64,000 bases of DNA from Raffaelea ambrosiae (lineage: Eukaryota > Ascomycota > Sordariomycetes > Ophiostomatales > Ophiostomataceae). Position 1 is the stretch's first letter; each line of letters starts with the position of its first letter. Location: positions 3,059,913 through 3,123,912 of the forward strand of contig PCDI01000003.1 of assembly GCA_002778195.1 (NCBI GenBank), read 5' to 3'. Below are positions 28,112 to 39,363 of the stretch, in pieces. Below the pieces are notes generated by a model that was given only the letters and a program-made list of their open reading frames with translations, did no database searches and had not been told where the DNA came from. The position numbers and the translations under genes are program-made.

Positions 28112-29924
28112 ATATTAATGGCACGTCTTCTAGATTTTCCTCCAAATAATTTGACAGCGGCTATGCCCCCTTTTTGAGAGCTTTCGCGGGATCGGTCGCG
28201 GCAGTCTGTGGCCCGTAAACGTAATTCTCCATGGAATACTGAGCAACAGGCGAGTCCGACGGAATCCAGACCTGGAGATAAATTCAGTCTAGCCAGTCTG
28301 AATAAACCATTGCTTCTTCAACTTGAGTGGGAAAACGACAACAAGAAAGTCTCTTGGAACAGTTAGTCTACCCTCGACTTGAGGTTATTCGTGTGTTGGG
28401 AGATCATTGTCACCATACCGCGATTGCCGGTGCTGCCTAGAGCGTGTATCATAGCAGTCTGGATAGTCAAAGTGGTGCCCTAAATAATTTAGTTATGGCA
28501 CCGCGACTAGTCTATAGTTATCGTCTGTGTCATATGGGTGCCGCCCGACGATGGGGTCATCCGCCCACCACGGAAGAACCTGGCGTTTGAAAATATGATT
28601 CACGAAGAGCAGGGAGTTCCGCGTGTTAGTGATTGTACTCGTAGGTAGAGATAGAAAAGAAAGAACAACACTTCAAGACAAGAATGGGGCCGTTCGCGTT
28701 GTGCAGGCGTACTTTTGGTAGCCACCAACAAATTGTCTGTTTTGCAAGGAATCTACACTTCGGACCCTAAATACGGTACAATCCAGGTCGTATGTGTAAG
28801 ACTCTAGAAACCTGGCTCGATCTCTCGGCCGGGCTCAGTCGCCCGGTGACGGATACTACTGAGAACGAGAAACGAGGGTGAAGTTGGCGAAAATGCGGAA
28901 AATGTGGAAATTTTCGCCCTCCAAGCTTGGACGTACCCGTTTATAACGATTTATCGAGAGAGTCGCTCGCTCCATAGTTGATAATTCACTGGACGATTTT
29001 GTTTCCTATCTCTACTGACAAACGAACTTGCAAACTCATAATCCGGGTCTTCCTCACCAGCTGTTTCCGCTATTGTCTGTATCGTCGTCCTTCCAGCCAG
29101 TCCTGTAACAGCCCTGTAACAGCTCGGAAATTTCTCCATGCAGAGGCTGGACGGCAAGTGTGGCACATCAAAGAGAAAGCACTCATCAAAGAGGGTTTGA
29201 AGGTGTGCCCGCTTCCGAAAATTCGTATCCCGTTCTCTTGGCAACTATAAAATGCCACCGTTGGCGAAACTAGTCCTAGCTCGAGCGCTTTTCGGTCAAA
29301 TAATGCAGCCCGTCTCAAATCTACCCCGAGACATTGACTTTCGCCAATCAGTTTCCCTTAGAGGTCAGCTGCCCGCTAGAAGAAAAACCATTGAGCTATT
29401 TATAGAAAGTGTGCGCAATGGTAGAATGATGACACTAAAAGAATTACACTAGACAATGGTAACTAGTTAGTGTCTATGATGTAAAGCCGAACTAAGCCTT
29501 CACAGACAGCTGGATTAAAGTAGACTCGAGTCCACAAATCGTCGATGGCGTGGGCGGCGAACTGCTGCCTTTTTTTTAGGTTCTGATGCTAGAAGCTGAA
29601 GCGGAGATCACAACCTTGACCATAACAAGAATACGAGAACGATTAGTTATTGTGGAGAGATACAGTGGCAACCCCGACAGAATACGAGCAGTGGAATCGA
29701 CAATGACAAAGACGCAATGAAGCCAGCAATGTAGATATAAGGACTCGACTTCCTTCGATATTCGGGCAGTTTGTAGTTGGAACAACATTGACATCTCGGC
29801 TTCAATCTTCACCTTCATTGGCATTGATACACTTTTTACAACTCTTCCCAACTTGCATAACAATTACCTCGCTGTCTTACTGAAACGCTACCGTATTTTT
29901 CTTCTGCTCCTCCGATCTCTCGAA
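28112..29924. other. AT-rich non-coding stretch with small inverted repeats
   Basis: Over 1.8 kb no ORF looks real. Small hairpins occur at 28474-28502 (GGTGCC...GGCACC around CTAAATAATTTAG) and near 28889-28918 (GGCGAAAAT...ATTTTCGCC). The part just before 29925 is the leader of the PhiA-like gene, with a pyrimidine-rich segment. Confidence 0.4.
28474..28502. repeat. 29-nt nested inverted repeat
   Basis: Outer arms GGTGCC/GGCACC enclose the perfect palindrome CTAAATAATTTAG; one side carries four extra bases. Confidence 0.6.
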
Positions 29925-30482
29925 ATGAAGTCCATCGCCATTGCCGCCCTTGCTGCCACTGTCAGTGCTGCCGCTATCCAGCGTCGCATGGACTCCCCCT
30001 TCCAGATCATGTCTCTGCGCTCTGGCAGCGACATCCATTTTGCACCTGTCAGCGCGGCTGCCAGCAGTCTCTGGCTGAAGCTGGACCAGCAGAACGCCAC
30101 CTGCGACACCGCGGACAACTCGGCCACCTTCCGCCTGTTTGACGGCGACAACAAGCTGTACCTCTACTCGACCAAGGAGCCTGCCCAAGTCGTCTATGTC
30201 GACCGCGGCATGGGACAAGGCAAGGTTGGCTACATCACCGGCAACCAAAGCCTCCCGGCTCAGGGGGAGACCACCGGCTGGGTCATCGACGAGGCTGGAG
30301 ACATCACCCTGGACGGGGCGGGTTTCCTGGCCTGCCCCGAAACTGCCGACGGCTCTGGCGCCTGGAGCATCTGGGTCTCGACCGGCACTGCCACTCCCGG
30401 CGGCAACCACGCCAACTGTGTTGGTTTCTCTGCACGCACTGTAACCAGCAGCCAGCCCGACAGCTGCCAGTACACCCAGTGA
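29925..30482 (+). CDS. PhiA-like secreted cell-wall protein
   Basis: The gene encodes 185 residues from the ATG at 29925. Residues 1-17 form a signal peptide (MKSIAIAALAATVSAAA). The mature part follows the pattern of fungal PhiA-type cell-wall proteins: MSLRSGSDIHFAPV, YLYSTKEPAQVVYVDRGMGQGKVGY and a C-terminal Cys-containing lobe (ACPETADG...CVGFSA...CQYTQ). In Aspergillus PhiA is an abundant conidial wall protein needed for phialide and conidium formation. Four Cys remain in the mature chain, probably forming two disulphides. The pyrimidine-rich leader and short strongly biased coding sequence suggest high expression. Function here is inferred by family. Confidence 0.8.
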   Translation: MKSIAIAALAATVSAAAIQRRMDSPFQIMSLRSGSDIHFAPVSAAASSLWLKLDQQNATCDTADNSATFRLFDGDNKLYLYSTKEPAQVVYVDRGMGQGKVGYITGNQSLPAQGETTGWVIDEAGDITLDGAGFLACPETADGSGAWSIWVSTGTATPGGNHANCVGFSARTVTSSQPDSCQYTQ

Positions 30483-30841
30483 AGAGTGCCATTTAGGGGT
30501 GTGTCGGCTCCAAATAACAATGTACTAAAGTCGTGCCACATTGACTGGCGTCTCCGAGAGTGGGGGGCATTTGCATACAATACATCAGCATCTGGGAGAA
30601 CGGGCTGAAAATGTACATCATCTGTTTGCATTAGCAGGAGTCACATTTGTTTTGCTTCACCTTTTTGAATATTCCTCTGTCTATAAAAAAATATCATTCG
30701 TCCATGAACAGTACCGTGCCATTAGTTTTACATGTACGAGTCGAACGATTGAGAGATGACTAGACGAGATGTCTATTGGTACACTGCTTTTCTAAAGGAA
30801 GGGGGAATCAAGGTTTATTTTGTCATGATTTCTCCAAGTTA
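30483..30841. other. Short convergent intergenic region
   Basis: It holds the 3' ends of the PhiA-like and acyltransferase-like genes. No other feature is seen. Confidence 0.4.
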
Positions 30842-31942
30842 TCACTTTAGCGCCCACTTTATCACTTCAGCATTTGCCTCGCAAGGCCGCCCCAAGACCA
30901 CGGCCCCCGTCAGGCTCGTCAGCTCCATCATAATGTTGCACAGAGTCACCATTCTCTCCATACCCACAGATCCTGGCGGCCGGCCCCGGCAGATGGAATA
31001 CGGGTAGCCTTGCTCGTCGGAGAAGCGCGTTCGCAACGTTGCGAATGTGGTGGGAACCTTCTGCAGTCGGTCTTGGCCAGACAGCTCCTGCATACGAGCC
31101 AGGCGAGAAAACGAGTTGGCAGCGGGATGGTCGACCATCGGCGGCGTGTAGGAGGACGCGTCTCCGTACAAGTGGTTGGTGTGGGCCACAAAGGCGCGGT
31201 TGGCTTCAGGCCCAATGCGCACAATATGGCCATGTGGCGAGCATTCATAGTCGGCATGGCGGCCGTCCTTGTCTGCAAACATGTAGTTTGTTGTGCTGGC
31301 GACGCCCATCGTGGACAGGATCTTGACAGCATCGTCGACGTTGTGGGCATACTGCAGCAACCTCCGAGACATGACATGGACGGGCAGGTGGGCGGGCTGG
31401 TAGGCACCGGAGCGGATGGCGTTCATGCACAGGCCGAAGCCAGCCGCGTTCATCCCGATCTTGCCCACGATGCCGGCCTCGCCAAGGAAGACGAAGCGGG
31501 AGACCGAACTGCCGTCCTCGGCTGGCTCAATATCGAGGACAACCATGCCCTGCTGCAGCTCCTCCAGCCAGTCCCAGTTCTGGGCCAGGAACACGTTCGT
31601 GTCCTCGACCTGGCTGAGGGAGGTGCAGCCGTCGGTGTAGTTGGTCAGGGCAATCTCGCTGCGGACGTTGAGCGTGAGGATGTCGTCGCGAGTCAGGCCG
31701 CCGCCAGCACCGTCGGCAATGCCCTGCATCTCTTCCAGAATGGCCGGGTAGTTGGCCGTGAGGGGTGGCAGAAACTGGTCGACGGCCCGTCGACGTCCTT
31801 CGGCCCAAGTGATCTTGGCCGTCTCGTCAAAGAAGGCCGTGTACGTGGCGACATTGCTGTGGACCTGCTTGGCGACGGCTTCACCGTGGGCGAAGCCGAT
31901 TTGGTAGGGGGTGCCCTTGCAATGGACCGTCTTTACTGACAT
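30842..31942 (-). CDS. Isopenicillin-N acyltransferase-like Ntn hydrolase
   Basis: The single exon encodes 366 residues from the ATG at 31942; the longer frame above starts with GTG and is not used. The protein matches the acyl-CoA:6-aminopenicillanate acyltransferase (AAT/IAT) family over its length of about 360 residues. The autocleavage site reads NYTDG|CTSLS, so Cys106 would become the N-terminal nucleophile of the mature beta subunit. Further conserved features are the front motif GTPYQIGFAHGEAV, FLAQNWDW, the GKIGMNAAGFGLCMNAI strand and the NHLY element. The C-terminus (KWALK) lacks a peroxisomal PTS1, unlike the penicillin enzyme and like the cytosolic AatB-type homologues. There is no penicillin synthase gene nearby, so a different acyl-amide substrate is likely. 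It lies head-on to the PhiA-like gene and upstream of an amidohydrolase gene transcribed in the same direction. Confidence 0.88.
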   Translation of the reverse strand: MSVKTVHCKGTPYQIGFAHGEAVAKQVHSNVATYTAFFDETAKITWAEGRRRAVDQFLPPLTANYPAILEEMQGIADGAGGGLTRDDILTLNVRSEIALTNYTDGCTSLSQVEDTNVFLAQNWDWLEELQQGMVVLDIEPAEDGSSVSRFVFLGEAGIVGKIGMNAAGFGLCMNAIRSGAYQPAHLPVHVMSRRLLQYAHNVDDAVKILSTMGVASTTNYMFADKDGRHADYECSPHGHIVRIGPEANRAFVAHTNHLYGDASSYTPPMVDHPAANSFSRLARMQELSGQDRLQKVPTTFATLRTRFSDEQGYPYSICRGRPPGSVGMERMVTLCNIMMELTSLTGAVVLGRPCEANAEVIKWALK

Positions 31943-32501
31943 GGTGGGCACTTTCAGTGTGGCAACTAGCTACCAGGGCAATCTGCACTGGATCTACGAA
32001 AAACAGCAGTCGACTTGTTTGGGACACCCCAGGAGTGATATACCCGTATGCTCTGTCGTCGAGATATTAGTGGCCCCCGACCCGTGCTCGCGTACATCCG
32101 TCGCCAACACACCAGACGGACTTTGGCGAGACCGAACATGGAAATCAACGAAAAAAATAACTATCCACACGCGGGGCGAGAAAGGTTACATAATCCATAT
32201 TTGTCCATCGCCCCATATGTTCACACGTCGCCCCCAATATTCTGTGCTCTCTAACTGTCTACGCTCGAGTTTCCTGCGCGCTCTTTAATTTTGATTACTG
32301 TGTATGTTAACAAATGAACTTTTTTTATTTATTAAGTTTAAAAAATAGAAAAATAAGGTATGCAGAAATCAAACAGCGAGCACAGGGATAGACAAGCTTA
32401 CGTAACCCTTGGGGAACCGCGCATCTCATGGCCGCCCTAATATTTGATTTCCAATCTGACTTGCTAACGCAGCCACCGTCCATTGCCCATTTCCTATCTA
32501 A
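31943..32501. other. Intergenic region between two same-strand genes
   Basis: This is the promoter side of the acyltransferase-like gene and the 3' side of the amidohydrolase gene. A strongly AT-rich patch lies at about 32285-32360. No ORF is supported. Confidence 0.4.
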
Positions 32502-33907
32502 CTACATCACCCATTCGTGGTTGTCGGGATACATGCTGACGCTCTTGCCATCCCGCTTCCAGATCACGCCGTCCTTCATGACGAAATCCACCGTCCGGAA
32601 GGCCTTGGGGTCATCGCGCGGATCCGTCCGCAGGGCCACCACGTCGGCCCGCACGCCGGGCTCGAACCAGCCAAACCGCGACCCGCAGAGGTCGCCGCCG
32701 CAGGCTTCCCAGCCGCCGACCGTGCAGGCTTCCAGCGCATCCTCGACGGGGATCCCCGCACGCTGCACCATCAGCTCCAGCTCCCGCGCCCCCTGGCCGT
32801 GCGGATACGTGCCCGTGTCGCCGCCCACGGCCAGACGCACCCCCATGGCGTGCGCCAGCCGCGTCTGCTCCACGATGGCGTCGAAGCGCGCCTTGTGCAG
32901 CCGCTCGCACACCGCCAGCGTCGGCACCAGGATGCACTTCTTCTCGACCATGAGCGCGAACAGCGGGGCGTCCGCGTGGTAGGCGTGCTCGATCGTGGTC
33001 ACGCCCGCCTCGACGGCCTGGCGCACGCCCTCGATGGTGCCCGCGTGGCAGGCCACGGGCGCCCGCGCCATGCGCGCCTCGCGCACGATGGCCTGCATCT
33101 CCTCGGGCGAGAAGACGACGACGTCCGGGTTGGGATCCGCCGGCGGGTGCGTCGCGCTGGCGACGTAGGGGTGCTGCTGGCCCAGCGGCGGCGGGTAGCG
33201 CATGAGGCGCCGCCGGTAGTCGCCAAAGAACTTGATCACGTCGGCGCCCGCGGCGATGCGGCGGCGCACCGCCTTGCGGCACTCGTCGACGCCGTCGACG
33301 GCCTCGCCGCCCGACGGGTAGCAGACGCCGTTGGCGTGGTTCTCCGTGCGCAGCTCGTAGGAGCCGGTGCTGGCGAGGGTGCGGGTGGCGACAAACAGTC
33401 GCGGGCCCGGAATCAGCCCGCGGTTGATGCAGTCGCGCACCTGGGCGTCCGATTCGCCCATGGACTCGGAGCTGAGATCGCGGTACGTCGTGTAGCCGGC
33501 AAGGAGGGCCGTGCGGCAGTGGCCGACGGCACGGACGATGCGCTCGACGACGCTCTCGTCGCGCTTCTGGGCGAGGGCCGGCCGTTCGCTTCGATGGCCG
33601 AGTCGGCCTGTGGTCAGCAATGGTGGCAGTGGGAAGGGCAGCGATGCAAATGACGACGACAAATGTGCACGTACTCGTAGCTGTGGAGAAAGATGTGCGC
33701 GTGGGCATCGACCAGCCCGGGCAGGACGACTTGCCCGCGGAGGTCGACATCGCCGGTGGGCACAGCATCACCCAGGGACCCGGGCGTGCGTTGGAACACC
33801 TCTTCGATCAGTCCCGTCGTTGGGTTGACCTTGACGGACGTGTCAGAGACAAACGCCTTCTTCTTGGGGTCGAACAAGACCGACGTGTGGATGGTGTAGG
33901 CGGCCAT
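32502..33907 (-). CDS. Metal-dependent amidohydrolase (2 exons)
   Basis: Exon 1 is 33907-33675 and exon 2 is 33588-32502. The 86-bp phase-2 intron (GTACGT donor, TCGAAG acceptor) joins HSYD to ERPALAQKRDES. The spliced protein has 439 residues. It belongs to the imidazolonepropionase/prolidase-like branch of the amidohydrolase superfamily: HAH at 69-71 (metal ligands), IKFFGDY with the bridging Lys, VACHAGTIEG and IEHAYHAD with further His ligands, and GGDTGTYPHG with the catalytic Asp. All expected metal ligands are present, so it should be an active binuclear hydrolase of amide, lactam or Xaa-Pro-type bonds. No signal peptide is visible. It lies between the acyltransferase-like gene and the divergent CapA-like gene. 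Confidence 0.87.
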
Positions 33908-34222
33908 AGTCTGCATTAGCTTCTGTGTGCTGCTGTATGTGCGTTGGAGAGAGAGAACCCGTGTGGCACGGAACGACACCTGGAGGCTGGTCTTTGGGAG
34001 ACCCTGCAGAGTGGCATTTAACCACCGAATCGTGTAAGTTGCCCGAATCAGCTGTCCCTTCTGCGCGAGCGTAAACCCGTCCGTGACTAAAGCCAGTGCG
34101 GCGCTGCGTCCATGTGGTCTCGCTTTCAGCCGTCCCTGGATTTAGTATTTCGGCACGTAATACGAACTCTCAACCGCCTCTGTGGCAGTGGTTTGACATT
34201 CCATTGAAGTCTTTCTTATTGC
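33908..34222. promoter_or_regulatory. Divergent promoter between amidohydrolase and CapA-like genes
   Basis: This 315-bp region lies between two outward-facing genes. No regulator site could be assigned; a shared promoter is inferred from the layout. Confidence 0.4.
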
Positions 34223-35452
34223 ATGCTCTCCAGTCTCTCCATGTCCAATTCCAAGTCCGTCTCTGTTGTTGTCGGTGGCGATGTCGTCCTCCATGGACCT
34301 CTCCACCGACCTGTGCACACAAACCCCGTCTACCAGCAACTGCACAGTGCCGATGCCGCCTTTGTCAATTTGGAAATGCCATTTGCCACGGACGGCACGC
34401 CACCCGCCGAGAAGCTCATCACACTCAAGGCCGATCCCGTCCACGCCCCCATACTCCTCGATATGGGCGTCGATGTTGTCACGGTTGCCAACAACCACGG
34501 CATGGATTACGGCTTCGATGGCCTCCGCGAGACGATCCGAGCTCTAGATGCGGCTGGTGTTGCCCATGTGGGTGGGGGCGAGAATCGGGCTGCCAGTTTG
34601 GCACCCGCTGTGTTGCCGTCCCCATCTCCGGACACGGGCGACGGTGTTCAACGACCACTGACTGTGGCTTTCATCGGCGTCACCACAACGCTTCCCAATG
34701 GCAGTGCCGCCGCCATCAATCGCCCCGGTCTTGCCGGTGTTCGTGTTTTCACCAAATACGTCGTGGATTCGGTTTCTCTGGACGAGTCGCCTGGGATGGC
34801 TCCCTACGTCGAAACCGAAACCTACGGCCCCGACGAGAAAGTTCTGTTAGACGCCATCCATTCGACTGCTTCTATGCCATCCGTGGATGTTGTCGTTGTC
34901 GGCATCCACTGGGGTGTGCCGCGAGGCTGGGTAGCCGCCACACAGGACGAGATCGCCACATATCAACGCCCCCTGGCACAGGCCATGGTGGACGCTGGTG
35001 CAGACGCCGTGGTGGGCCATCACCCACACATTGTGCAGGCTGTGGAGTGGTACAAAGGTGTGCCCATCGCGTACAGCCTCGGTAACCTGGTGTTTGGCAA
35101 CAGTATTGTGACGCCGTCCGATGCCAACCCCTTCCGCAGCTATCCGCTGTACCAATGGACCAGCCTGCAGACAGACTTGTCAAACCTTGGAGCATTGTTG
35201 CGGTTGGAGTGGACCGTTGTGGACCAAGACAAACCGAGTAAACCCCGTCTGGCGAGGTGTGTGCTGGTGCCACTCTCGCTGGCCCTGGAGGATGGCGAGC
35301 CGGACCATGCATCAGAGGCTGAGTCGCGGCTCCTCGTAGATCGCGTGCAGAGTTTGTCCACGAAGGACTTTACTGGAACGAAGGTGACATTGAATCAATC
35401 CAAAGAGGGCTACTATGAGATGATATTGTCGGGCTTAGATGGAAGCTGTTAA
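34223..35452 (+). CDS. CapA/PgsA-type metallophosphatase-fold protein
   Basis: A 409-residue single exon. It has the signature blocks of the CapA family (poly-gamma-glutamate capsule protein, a calcineurin-like metallophosphatase fold): VVGGDVVLHGPL, FVNLEMPF, VVTVANNHGMDYG, VVVGIHWG and AVVGHHPHIVQAVE followed by PIAYSLGNLVFG. The Asp, Asn and His metal ligands are all present. Bacterial CapA is tied to poly-gamma-glutamate export or processing; the role of fungal members is unknown. A start at the second ATG (34241) is also possible because the domain only begins near residue 13. There is no signal peptide or membrane anchor. It may act on an amide- or glutamyl-linked compound handled by the neighbouring enzymes (inference). 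Confidence 0.85.
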   Translation: MLSSLSMSNSKSVSVVVGGDVVLHGPLHRPVHTNPVYQQLHSADAAFVNLEMPFATDGTPPAEKLITLKADPVHAPILLDMGVDVVTVANNHGMDYGFDGLRETIRALDAAGVAHVGGGENRAASLAPAVLPSPSPDTGDGVQRPLTVAFIGVTTTLPNGSAAAINRPGLAGVRVFTKYVVDSVSLDESPGMAPYVETETYGPDEKVLLDAIHSTASMPSVDVVVVGIHWGVPRGWVAATQDEIATYQRPLAQAMVDAGADAVVGHHPHIVQAVEWYKGVPIAYSLGNLVFGNSIVTPSDANPFRSYPLYQWTSLQTDLSNLGALLRLEWTVVDQDKPSKPRLARCVLVPLSLALEDGEPDHASEAESRLLVDRVQSLSTKDFTGTKVTLNQSKEGYYEMILSGLDGSC

Positions 35453-35629
35453 ATGTCGACAGATGATTCTTTCAGCCCACATAGTTGAAAAACGTTCTCT
35501 TCCTGAAAAAAAAAAGCCCTGGACTCCTGGCTTTGCGTTTCAACTTTGTAGGAATTTCATAAAGCTACATCTTGTAAATTGGTCCCATAGTAAGTACACA
35601 TCTGCATCGTACATAGTACATCCAACTCA

Positions 35630-37615
35630 TCACACCATCGTCGACAACCATCGCTCCACCAGAGCCTCCCAGACATCTACATAGGCCATGCCATCCTTCC
35701 ATCTGGCTGCAAACGACGCAAGCAAACGGGATACTTGCAGAATAGGTCGCATCGATGCTGCTCTTGCCGAACTGCGGCCATTGTCATCATTCTGCGCATT
35801 TTTTTGTTGCCAGGTCTGACACAGAACCCAGGCCAGCCCGGCTTCCATGACCCGCTCAGCCGCCATCCATAGGCTGAGAATAGAGTGCTCGTCGTTGCAC
35901 TTGACAAAGTGACTGATCGAGATGAGTGCTCCTTTCTGGACATGGGAGACAAGTCGAGACGCGCAGGTGTCTGTTTGCAAAGGTGCCTGCAATAATGGAT
36001 GGAGAGCAACGTAAATGCTGGCAACCGCTGGTGAGATACGAAGATTTCCGTTGGCTTCGTTTGCCGCAGGTTCCTCTGGAGAGTGAAAGACACTCTGCAG
36101 AGATGGTGGCAAGGCTGTCTCAACCGTCTTGTTAAGGCTCGCTGCCGTCTCGTGCCCATGTTCCGGGTTTGGGTATCGTTGGTGTATCAGGTTTCGAAGT
36201 ATCTGGACATACCGTAAAGCATCCATCTCGTCGAGCTCATCGTGGCCGTTATCTGTCCCTTCCGCCGCCGGCTTTATCCTTCTCTTGGCCAGCTGAACCT
36301 CGCAGAACACCGATGGGCGTCGGAAATGCAGAGATGCCTCCATCTCCAGCTTCCACAGCGTTTGTTCAAGTTCCTGGTGTCGCCGTCGTCCACAGCCCAA
36401 CGTGTCTGCGGCAACATCCTCCTCGCCCTTATCGAGCAGATCGGCCAGCTCCGCTAGCATGGACGTCGCCGCACCCAGGAGAGTCCACAGATGCTGATGG
36501 CCGGCCGTCGGCTGGATTGCTTCACAGACGGCGAGCGCGCACAACGCAGTAGTCTGCCAGCAGAGGGACTCGATCGAGGGCGTTGCTGGCCCTGCTGCCG
36601 TGGTTGCAACGATTGGTGTCCGATGCGGTTGGATGGTCAGCCTGTGGAGGTCCTCCCGGCAACGCACAGACAGAGGGAGCAGGGCGGGATCGAGATCTCG
36701 CGCGGCCAGGGTAGCAGCGATGGCGAAGACGGCCGTGCATGCATTGTTGTCGCTGCTATTCTTGCAACATATTCTGTTCTTCAGCGGGTTCTCCCACGCA
36801 GAGATTCTCGCGACCTGGGCGTTGGGCAAGAGGCCGGCATAGGCCGGCGCGACCACGCGTTGGTAATGTTCGGCGAGGGCTCTCTGCGTGGACGGCGGCA
36901 CCACGGTGTAGAGGTCCGACTTGGCCAGGGAAAATCGCCAGAGGGGCAGTTTGGGAGCCTCGTGAGATGGCTCGAACAGCAAAGAGGCGGACTCCCTCGA
37001 CGCATTGGACTGTGGTGGCGGTTGCACCTCCCGAAAGAGATGCTCCGCAAACCGCGCACTGCTTCCCGGGCCCAGATAGTCGGCAGGTCCCTTGGCATCT
37101 GTATGCCAGAGGTGGTAGTCGTCAATACTGTGGTGGTCTGGAGGCTGGACTGCCTCATTGTCCACGCCAATCTCTCGCGCCGGTGGCTCTTCATGCGCGG
37201 AAAGGGCCGCGATGTCTCGCTTCAGATCGCTGAGACGTTGTTGAAGTGAATGCAAGTAACTATCCAATCAGATGATGTTTTTGTGTAAACCAGACAAATC
37301 GAAACAGACCGGGCAAAATAAAGACAAAAGAAGGCATGGACGAAGGCATCAGATCATCGACGCGTATACGCAGCCAGCGACTCCGTTTTCTCACACTCAC
37401 CTGCACGGGATCTCCTGGCTCAGGACATCGTCCCAGAAGAGACACTCTACATCGGCCAGGCGGCAGTTCTTGCACGACGGCAATTGGAGATCGCACTATG
37501 GCGTGGTCAGCGAGTTACGCCCCGCTTTCACTTGTCTCCTGGCTTGGTGTTCCTTTGTTCGACTTACCCGAATGCGTCTCTTCCGACAGCGGGTGCAGAC
37601 CTGTGGGGAGCTCAT
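35630..37615 (-). CDS. Zn2Cys6 transcription factor (3 exons)
   Basis: Exons are 37615-37568, 37495-37401 and 37259-35630, giving 590 residues. The two small front exons rebuild a complete zinc cluster: MSSPQVCTRCRKRRIR joins CDLQLPSCKNCRLADVEC, that is C-x2-C-x6-C-x6-C-x2-C-x6-C. The splice after IPC joins SYLHSLQQRL, a typical linker and short coiled coil. The long third exon is helical and fits the middle-homology/regulatory region of fungal Zn2Cys6 proteins without an obvious PF04082 core. Introns of 72 and 141 bp have GTAAGT and GTGAGT donors. It ends about 180 bp from the CapA-like stop and is divergent from the alpha/beta hydrolase gene, so it is the natural candidate to control the amide-enzyme block. 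Confidence 0.85.
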
Positions 37616-38108
37616 CGCGGACGAAGCCCATCGCTCTCGACTGCGCCCGTCAAAACCTGTCGTCTCGGCAAAGGCCGTCCAGGTTTGTTGTAGGACAGGA
37701 AAAGGGAGCGGTGGCCACCGTCATCAGGTTCGCATATCCCTAGCTTGCGAGCCCACGCGCTAGGCAAAATCCGCGTGCTACGAAAGTGGGACACGACTGA
37801 CAAAGAGACCTCGATGAGGTAAGAATTTTGTCGCGACATGCTCCAGACAGCAGATTCCGTGGCCTCTCCTCGTCATTTTGGTTTCTTTCTTGTTTTTCTG
37901 TCTAGCTGGTCTCTGGGTTTTGGTCTTAGTAATCTGGATGGTGATTTGTGAGGATCTGCTGTTTCCCCATACATCTCCTGCTTGATTTGTAAGGAAGGAT
38001 TGAGTATAAGTAACGAAGAGACTGGTCGCAAAAGGAACGAACAAGCAGAGGGCAAACAAACAGAACCGATCAACAGGCTTCACGTTCACGAAACACAATC
38101 TCCTCAAA
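37616..38108. promoter_or_regulatory. Divergent promoter between regulator and alpha/beta hydrolase
   Basis: This 493-bp region serves both the Zn2Cys6 gene and the hydrolase gene. I could not pick out a clear CGG-repeat operator. Confidence 0.4.
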
Positions 38109-39159
38109 ATGGCAGCCACATACACCGCAAACGAATACACCGTGGCCATGGACGATGGCGCGAAGGTATTCGTCAGGATTCTCGGCGGCACCAACGAGGA
38201 TGCGAGCAAGCCGCTGCTTATTACCCTCCACGGCGCCCCTGGTCTGATCGACCACGGTGAGACGGAGCCGAGCTATGCCTTTCTGGCCGACCGCCTTCGT
38301 GTGCTTGTCTTTGATGCCCGTGGCAGTGGAGTGTCCGATAAGACGGGCCCCTCCACCTACACCCATGAACGTTGGATCAAGGACATTGATACAATTCGGT
38401 GAGGAAGAACGCACCCGAGACAAGAAAAAAGAAAAAAAAAATAGTTGAAGCTAACCATATTCACAACGCAGGAAATGGGCCCATGCCGACAAGTTCGTCC
38501 TGGCTGGCGGCTCCTACGGCGCCTTCCTGTCCCTTGACTACGCCCTCGCCCACGGCGACCAGCTCCTGGGACTCGCAGTCAGCGGTGCCTGGGCGGACGG
38601 CTGGGCCGGTGCCATGGGCGCCCTGGCCAATGCCGTGACATCGAAGCGCGTGACTGTCGACGTCGAGCGTCAGGTGCGCCTGTGGTCGGGCACGCTGCGC
38701 GACGCCGAGGACTTTGCTGCCAGCATCACCGAGATCGGGCCCATCTACTCGCCGCCCGACGAGTTCAAAAAAAAGGACGAGACTCCGAAGGGCACTGTCG
38801 TCAAGGAGCAGATTGATGCTCTCCCGTTGACGTACAACTTTGCCACGCAAAACGCCGCTTTCCACTACAACATGCCGCGCTTCCAAGTCAAGGACCGGCT
38901 GCACGAGATCAAGGTTTGTCGTTCTGAAAACCCACCCCATCTGTCACGCCATGTCTAACATTTACAACAGTGCCCTACTGTAGTCATCGCCGGCAAGTAT
39001 GATGTTGTCACGCCCTTGGCAGGCAACCAGGAAATTGCCAAGGCGATCCCCAATGCGAAATTGGAGGTCTTTGAGCAGTCGGGCCATATTACGGCTCTGG
39101 ACGATGCACCCAGATTCAAGTCTGTGCTCTCGTCGTTCCTGACGTCGATCAACCTGTAA
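38109..39159 (+). CDS. Alpha/beta hydrolase, proline-iminopeptidase type (3 exons)
   Basis: Exons are 38109-38398, 38472-38913 and 38971-39159, giving 306 residues. The phases agree and the last exon supplies the end of the active site. Visible features are the oxyanion loop HGAPG (41-45), DARGSGVSD, the nucleophile elbow GGSYG with Ser111, Asp255 in GKYDVVTP and His283 in QSGHI. This Ser-Asp-His triad, HGAPG and DARGxGxSD are typical of the proline iminopeptidase/peptidase S33 branch, which removes N-terminal Pro or related groups. Esterase or lactonase activity is possible. No signal peptide. A short polyA-like AATAAA lies at 39202. Confidence 0.87.
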
Positions 39160-39201
39160 AGCAGAACAATTAAATAGAACCTAGAGTAGAAAGCAGTACA
39201 A

Positions 39202-39207
39202 ATAAAA
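39202..39207 (+). terminator. Candidate polyadenylation signal
   Basis: AATAAA lies 42 bases past the hydrolase stop. Confidence 0.35.
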
Positions 39208-39363
39208 GTCTTGTGAAAGAACATGTGTTTGCAGTCATGTGATGGTCCAGTGCGGCGATATGGTTGATGATTAATCCAAAAGAAACGGGTTGTTCTTAGC
39301 TCCGATATCCTCTGCAAGCCAGACCTTCACTTGTCTACCTCTACGCATTCCTTCTGTGGAAAC

